From an uncultured Prevotella sp. (GTDB lineage Bacteria > Bacteroidota > Bacteroidia > Bacteroidales > Bacteroidaceae): a stretch of 16,916 nt of DNA. A program made the position numbers and the translations under genes. The stretch is from positions 1 to 16,916 of the forward strand of contig USEC01000039.1 in NCBI GenBank assembly GCA_900553595.1. Direction: 5' to 3'. The stretch's first letter is position 1. Each line of letters starts with the position of its first letter. The notes under the pieces were generated by a model. That model was not told the origin of the DNA. It made no database searches and saw only the letters and a list, made by a program, of their open reading frames with translations. Positions 14,447-16,916 of the stretch are shown here, one piece after another.

Positions 14447-14466
14447 AACCCCCCTCTCCACCAACA

Positions 14467-14495
14467 AAAAAATCCCGCAATCTGCGGGATTTTTT
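14467..14495. terminator. Bidirectional intrinsic terminator
   Basis: A perfect 13-bp stem pairs 14467-14479 (six A then TCCCGCA) with 14483-14495 (TGCGGGA then six T) around the loop ATC. A U-tract is available on both strands. It sits between the convergent MaoC-like gene (+) and the PAP2 gene (-), 5 nt past the PAP2 stop, and would serve both. Confidence 0.95.
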
Positions 14496-14500
14496 GTATC

Positions 14501-15433
14501 TCAAAACACCAGTGCCATGTTCACACCGGCGCCTTCGCTGCTGCAATAAGGCACTCCGAACGCAGTCACCTTGCGCTTCTTCGCGCCCTTGCCGCGGCTG
14601 CTTCCCTCATGAAAAATCTTAGGATAGAGCCAGTAGGCGAACTTCGTGGAGAGCATTCCTATCGCTGCTCCTGCCACGACGTCGTTCACCCAGTGACGCT
14701 CATTGTGCATGCGCAGATAGCCGGTGAGTGCTGCCAGACCGTAACCCGTGTAGCCGAGCCACGGCTGGGTGGTGCGGTATTCCTGCCAGAGGAACTCCGC
14801 TCCCATGAATGCCGTGGCTGTATGGCTCGACGGGAACGAGTTCTTCGCGCCCGAATCGGGACGCTGCTCCTTGAAAGCCCGCTTGGAAACGTTCACCACG
14901 GCAGCCATCGTCGCCGCCGACATGGCAAGCAGTATCGTGCGGTCCTTGAGGTTGTGCTGCCCCTTCCATCCTGCGAAATATGCGCCGTAAGCCACTACCA
15001 TGGGCGCGTACTGAAGGTAGTTGTCAACCTTTGTGTGTAGCTTCTGCTCGGCACCGAGCATCTCGTGCATCTCGTTGCGCACACGCTTGCCCCACGCAGT
15101 GTTCACACACAGTGCGCCTACCACTGCCGCCGAACTTGGCACTATCCATTCGGCAGGGCGTATATGGTGCGTAGGGTCGGGCAGGACATCGCCGTTGTAG
15201 GGCTCGTGCGGCACGCCGAACATCTCGTCTGGGTCCGTGCCGACAACCACACCGGCAGTATCCGGCAGGAGTTCCACGGCGTCGTCGGCCACTGCTGCGG
15301 TGTCGGCGGCAAGGGCAACATCGTCTGTCTGTGCCACGACACAGGCTGCGGGAGCAATCCACAGAGTCGCCGTGACAGTGAGATTAGCAAGAAAAGTCTT
15401 CATCGATAATGTGAAAATAAAAAGAGGTTTCAT
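14501..15433 (-). CDS. PAP2 superfamily phosphatase, exported
   Basis: A 310-residue membrane-associated phosphatase of the PAP2 (type 2 phosphatidic acid phosphatase) superfamily. The three active-site motifs are complete: Lys184-x6-Arg191-Pro192 (KRAFKEQRP), PSSH at 201-204 with His204, and Arg241-x5-His247-x3-Asp251 (RMHNERHWVND). An N-terminal signal is present, followed by an Ala/Asp/Val-rich linker (about 36-70) and hydrophobic segments near 95-112, 142-156, 168-182, 206-216, 225-240 and 252-268. The basic tail ends in Phe (NMALVF). A second Met, at residue 11 (15403), also gives a good signal peptide, so the start is uncertain by 10 codons. It acts outside the cytoplasm, probably on lipid phosphates or undecaprenyl diphosphate; the substrate is not shown by sequence. 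Confidence 0.9.
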   Translation of the reverse strand: MKPLFIFTLSMKTFLANLTVTATLWIAPAACVVAQTDDVALAADTAAVADDAVELLPDTAGVVVGTDPDEMFGVPHEPYNGDVLPDPTHHIRPAEWIVPSSAAVVGALCVNTAWGKRVRNEMHEMLGAEQKLHTKVDNYLQYAPMVVAYGAYFAGWKGQHNLKDRTILLAMSAATMAAVVNVSKRAFKEQRPDSGAKNSFPSSHTATAFMGAEFLWQEYRTTQPWLGYTGYGLAALTGYLRMHNERHWVNDVVAGAAIGMLSTKFAYWLYPKIFHEGSSRGKGAKKRKVTAFGVPYCSSEGAGVNMALVF

Positions 15434-15600
15434 TATGGGAGCACGGGCATGCAGCCTCGGAGCGTCCCGGAATTCAAGCGGTATCTTGTGTGCAGGAGTC
15501 TGTTTGAGTGTTGTGGGGCGGCGAGCCCGTTAGTCGTCAAGTTGTCGAAGGCGTTCTGTGCAAAAGCCCTGAATCCCTGCATCAGTTTCAAAAACAGGTG

Positions 15601-15608
15601 CAAAGATA
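15601..15608 (-). promoter_or_regulatory. Candidate -7 promoter element for the PAP2 gene
   Basis: On the minus strand this reads TATCTTTG, an exact match to TAnnTTTG, within an AT-rich stretch (15599-15660). A TTTG at -33 is not present; only TTG words at shorter spacing are. Use of this site would give a leader of about 160-190 nt before the PAP2 start codon, with no gene visible in it. Confidence 0.5.
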
Positions 15609-15684
15609 ATTAAAAAAATTACAACAATACTACTTTTCGCACTTTTTTAACTACTTCACACAGTGCTGTTTCCGTTTTTCTGAG

Positions 15685-15692
15685 TAATTTTG
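15685..15692 (+). promoter_or_regulatory. Candidate -7 promoter element for the DUF4294 gene
   Basis: TAATTTTG is an exact match to TAnnTTTG. No TTTG lies at the usual -33 distance. It stands only 2 nt before the first possible ATG (15695) and 8 nt before the second (15701). If used, the mRNA would be nearly leaderless. TACTTTTCG at 15631-15639 is a weaker alternative that would leave a leader of about 50 nt. Confidence 0.4.
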
Positions 15693-15694
15693 CC

Positions 15695-16345
15695 ATGCTT
15701 ATGAGCATACGATTCGCAATATCCGCATCCGCCCTTCTTTCGTGCCTTGTCTCCGTGGCGCAGACCGCTTCCACGCCGACGGCACAGCCCGACGACCGCC
15801 CGACAGCCGCCGCCGACCCCACTTTCGTGCCTATGGTGAAGGTGAGCAAGGCTCTTGTAGATGGCGACAGCATACAGTATGTGGAGCTGAATCCGCTCTA
15901 TATCTATCCGCCGCCATCGTTCAAGAACGACCGTCAGCGTCAGGCTTACAACCGTCTCGTTGCCAATGTGAAGAAAGTGTTGCCCATTGCCAAGGAGGTG
16001 AACGCTATTATCATCGAGACATACGAGTATCTCCAGACCCTGCCCTCGAAGAAAGCGCGGGAGGAGCACCTCAGGTATGTGGAGAAAAGCATACGCCGCG
16101 AATACACGCCGCGCATGAAAAAGCTCAGTTATCAGCAGGGCAAACTCCTCATAAAGCTCGTCTATCGCGAGTGCAACTCGTCGAGCTACCAGCTCATTCA
16201 GGCGTTCCTCGGCCCCATCCGCGCCGGTTTCTATCAGGCTTTCGCCGCCCTCTTCGGCGCCAGTCTCACGAAGAAATACGACGCCGAAGGCGTGGACCGC
16301 CTCACGGAACGCATCGTGAGGCAGGTGGAGGCGGGGCAGATATAG
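15695..16345 (+). CDS. DUF4294 domain-containing exported protein
   Basis: A 216-residue exported protein of unknown function in a family essentially restricted to Bacteroidota. A hydrophobic signal spans about 5-23 (ISASALLSCLVSVAQ). Cys17 in LLSC could make it a lipoprotein, but the preceding segment is short and the box imperfect, so cleavage after AQ is equally possible. A Pro/Thr/Asp-rich linker runs to about 45. The DUF4294 core covers about 55-206 and includes YIYPPPSFKNDRQRQAYNRL (69-88) and a helical, basic central part (RREYTPRMKKLSYQQGKLL). YRECNSSSYQLIQAF and GPIRAGFYQAFAALFG are further conserved-looking blocks. The start may be ATG 15695 or ATG 15701. It is divergent from the PAP2 gene and monocistronic in this window. 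Confidence 0.85.
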   Translation: MLMSIRFAISASALLSCLVSVAQTASTPTAQPDDRPTAAADPTFVPMVKVSKALVDGDSIQYVELNPLYIYPPPSFKNDRQRQAYNRLVANVKKVLPIAKEVNAIIIETYEYLQTLPSKKAREEHLRYVEKSIRREYTPRMKKLSYQQGKLLIKLVYRECNSSSYQLIQAFLGPIRAGFYQAFAALFGASLTKKYDAEGVDRLTERIVRQVEAGQI

Positions 16346-16378
16346 GTGCAATGTCCCGTCTTACGACCACTGTTTTCA

Positions 16379-16505
16379 CACACTTTTTCTGACGAATAAT
16401 CGTGAAACCACACACTTTTTCTGACGAATAATCAGCAAAACTCCACACTTTTTCTAATGAATGATAGGGAAACGGCACACTTTTTCTGACGAATGCCGCC
16501 GAAAC
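16379..16505. repeat. 32-33-bp tandem repeat (CACTTTTTCTGACGAAT), four units
   Basis: The word CACTTTTTCT begins at 16381, 16413, 16446 and 16478, in steps of 32, 33 and 32 bp. Each unit reads CACACTTTTTCTGACGAAT, then a variable 7 nt or so, then AAAC. The third unit is the most diverged (CTAATGAATG). It begins 33 bp after the DUF4294 stop. No coding sense on either strand; the units are too short and similar for a CRISPR array. Confidence 0.88.
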
Positions 16506-16632
16506 CCCGTGCTTTCTCCCTTGGCGGGAACCCGCCTTACAGTATGGCGGAGCAGGGGAGAATGGTTTGTGGAACGGGGATTGTAAAACGCTTGTTTACA
16601 GTTATATATGCCGTTTGTGCATACCCCCGTTG

Positions 16633-16713
16633 CAAACAAGGCTTCTTTGCATCCCAAACAAGCCTTGTTTGCACTCCGAAGAAGCCTTGTTTGCAGTGTA
16701 AAGAAGCCTTGTT
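16633..16713. repeat. 22-bp phased tandem repeat, locus 3
   Basis: One inverted core AACAAGGCTT at 16635 is followed by direct cores AAGCCTTGTT at 16660, 16682 and 16704, exactly 22 bp apart. Positions 16655-16696 match 1326-1367 at 41 of 42 bases, including the supposedly variable part of the unit, so the two loci share a recent common source. The inverted core at 16633-16644 can pair with 16660-16671 across a 15-nt loop. Confidence 0.9.
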
Positions 16714-16743
16714 TTTAAAAGTAAGAAGTCATTGTGTTTTTTT

Positions 16744-16884
16744 AGAATACAGGAGTTAAGTATTCAGGAGTTAAGCCAAATGCTTTGAGGAGGCAGGAGT
16801 TAAGAATACAGGAGTTAAGCCAAATGCTTTTAGAATTCAGGAGTTAAGAATGCAGAAGTTAAGCCGAAGTTATCGGAAGTTAAT
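16744..16884. repeat. Right-edge 44-bp repeat built on AGGAGTTAAG
   Basis: AGGAGTTAAG or a one-base variant starts at 16751, 16766, 16795, 16810, 16839 and 16854: steps of 15 and 29 bp alternate, giving a 44-bp unit in about three copies. The first two units also share CCAAATGCTTT. The same word family is present in reverse orientation at 9-90. The remaining bases of the window show nothing further. Overall 16346-16916 (571 bp) holds no credible gene. Confidence 0.88.
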
Positions 16885-16916
16885 CCGCCTGCGGCGGATG
16901 GAAGGTAACGGACATT

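Noticed and set aside
16454..16759. Small genes in the right-end repeat region on either strand
   Set aside because: The frames run through the 22-bp and 32-bp repeats, have repeat-derived compositions and show no family features or start signals.
1..16916. Composite transposon or genomic island bounded by the inverted edge repeats
   Set aside because: The content is conserved housekeeping genes, no transposase is present, and the edge repeats are multi-unit spacer arrays rather than defined element ends.

Overview
This window looks like ordinary chromosome from a Bacteroidota member, probably a Prevotella-like Bacteroidales. The evidence is protein families typical of the group (DUF4923, DUF4294, a DUF6057-like membrane protein), Bacteroidota promoters (TTTG, about 19 nt, TAnnTTTG; one exact match upstream of the first gene), A-rich leaders without Shine-Dalgarno sequences, and GC-rich genes separated by AT-rich or repetitive spacers. 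Genus is inference. No tRNA, rRNA, CRISPR array, prophage, transposase or plasmid gene was found.

Layout: (a) 1-252, a short repeat array and a clear promoter; (b) 253-1284, a GH43-type lipoprotein; (c) 1427-6253, a compact gene run: polytopic membrane protein with TPR-like tail, overlapping heme-motif PD40 lipoprotein, DUF4923 protein and the XerD-type recombinase; (d) 6439-9264, a large secreted M16 metallopeptidase with its own promoter; (e) 9425-10790, prmC and recX; (f) 11059-12165, ychF, behind its own promoter and a leader hairpin; (g) 12320-14333, lgt, ndk and a MaoC-like dehydratase; (h) 14467-14495, a bidirectional terminator, then a PAP2 phosphatase on the minus strand; (i) 15695-16345, a DUF4294 protein, divergent from PAP2; (j) 16346-16916, a gene-free right end made largely of repeats.

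Most genes are housekeeping or envelope functions: lipoprotein maturation (lgt, which would also modify the lipoproteins encoded here), chromosome dimer resolution, release-factor methylation, recombination control, nucleotide balance and envelope proteolysis.

The unusual feature is the spacer DNA. At least five families of short, phased tandem or inverted repeats fill nearly every sizeable gap: 22-bp units at three loci, 10-bp units at four, 32-33-bp units at one, 44-bp (15+29) units at the right end with an inverted relative at the left end, and a 30-bp purine/pyrimidine inverted repeat before prmC. Several periods lie near whole numbers of DNA helical turns. The second most interesting item is the overlapping gene pair at 1427-4716, a membrane protein and a putative c-type heme lipoprotein of unknown joint function.
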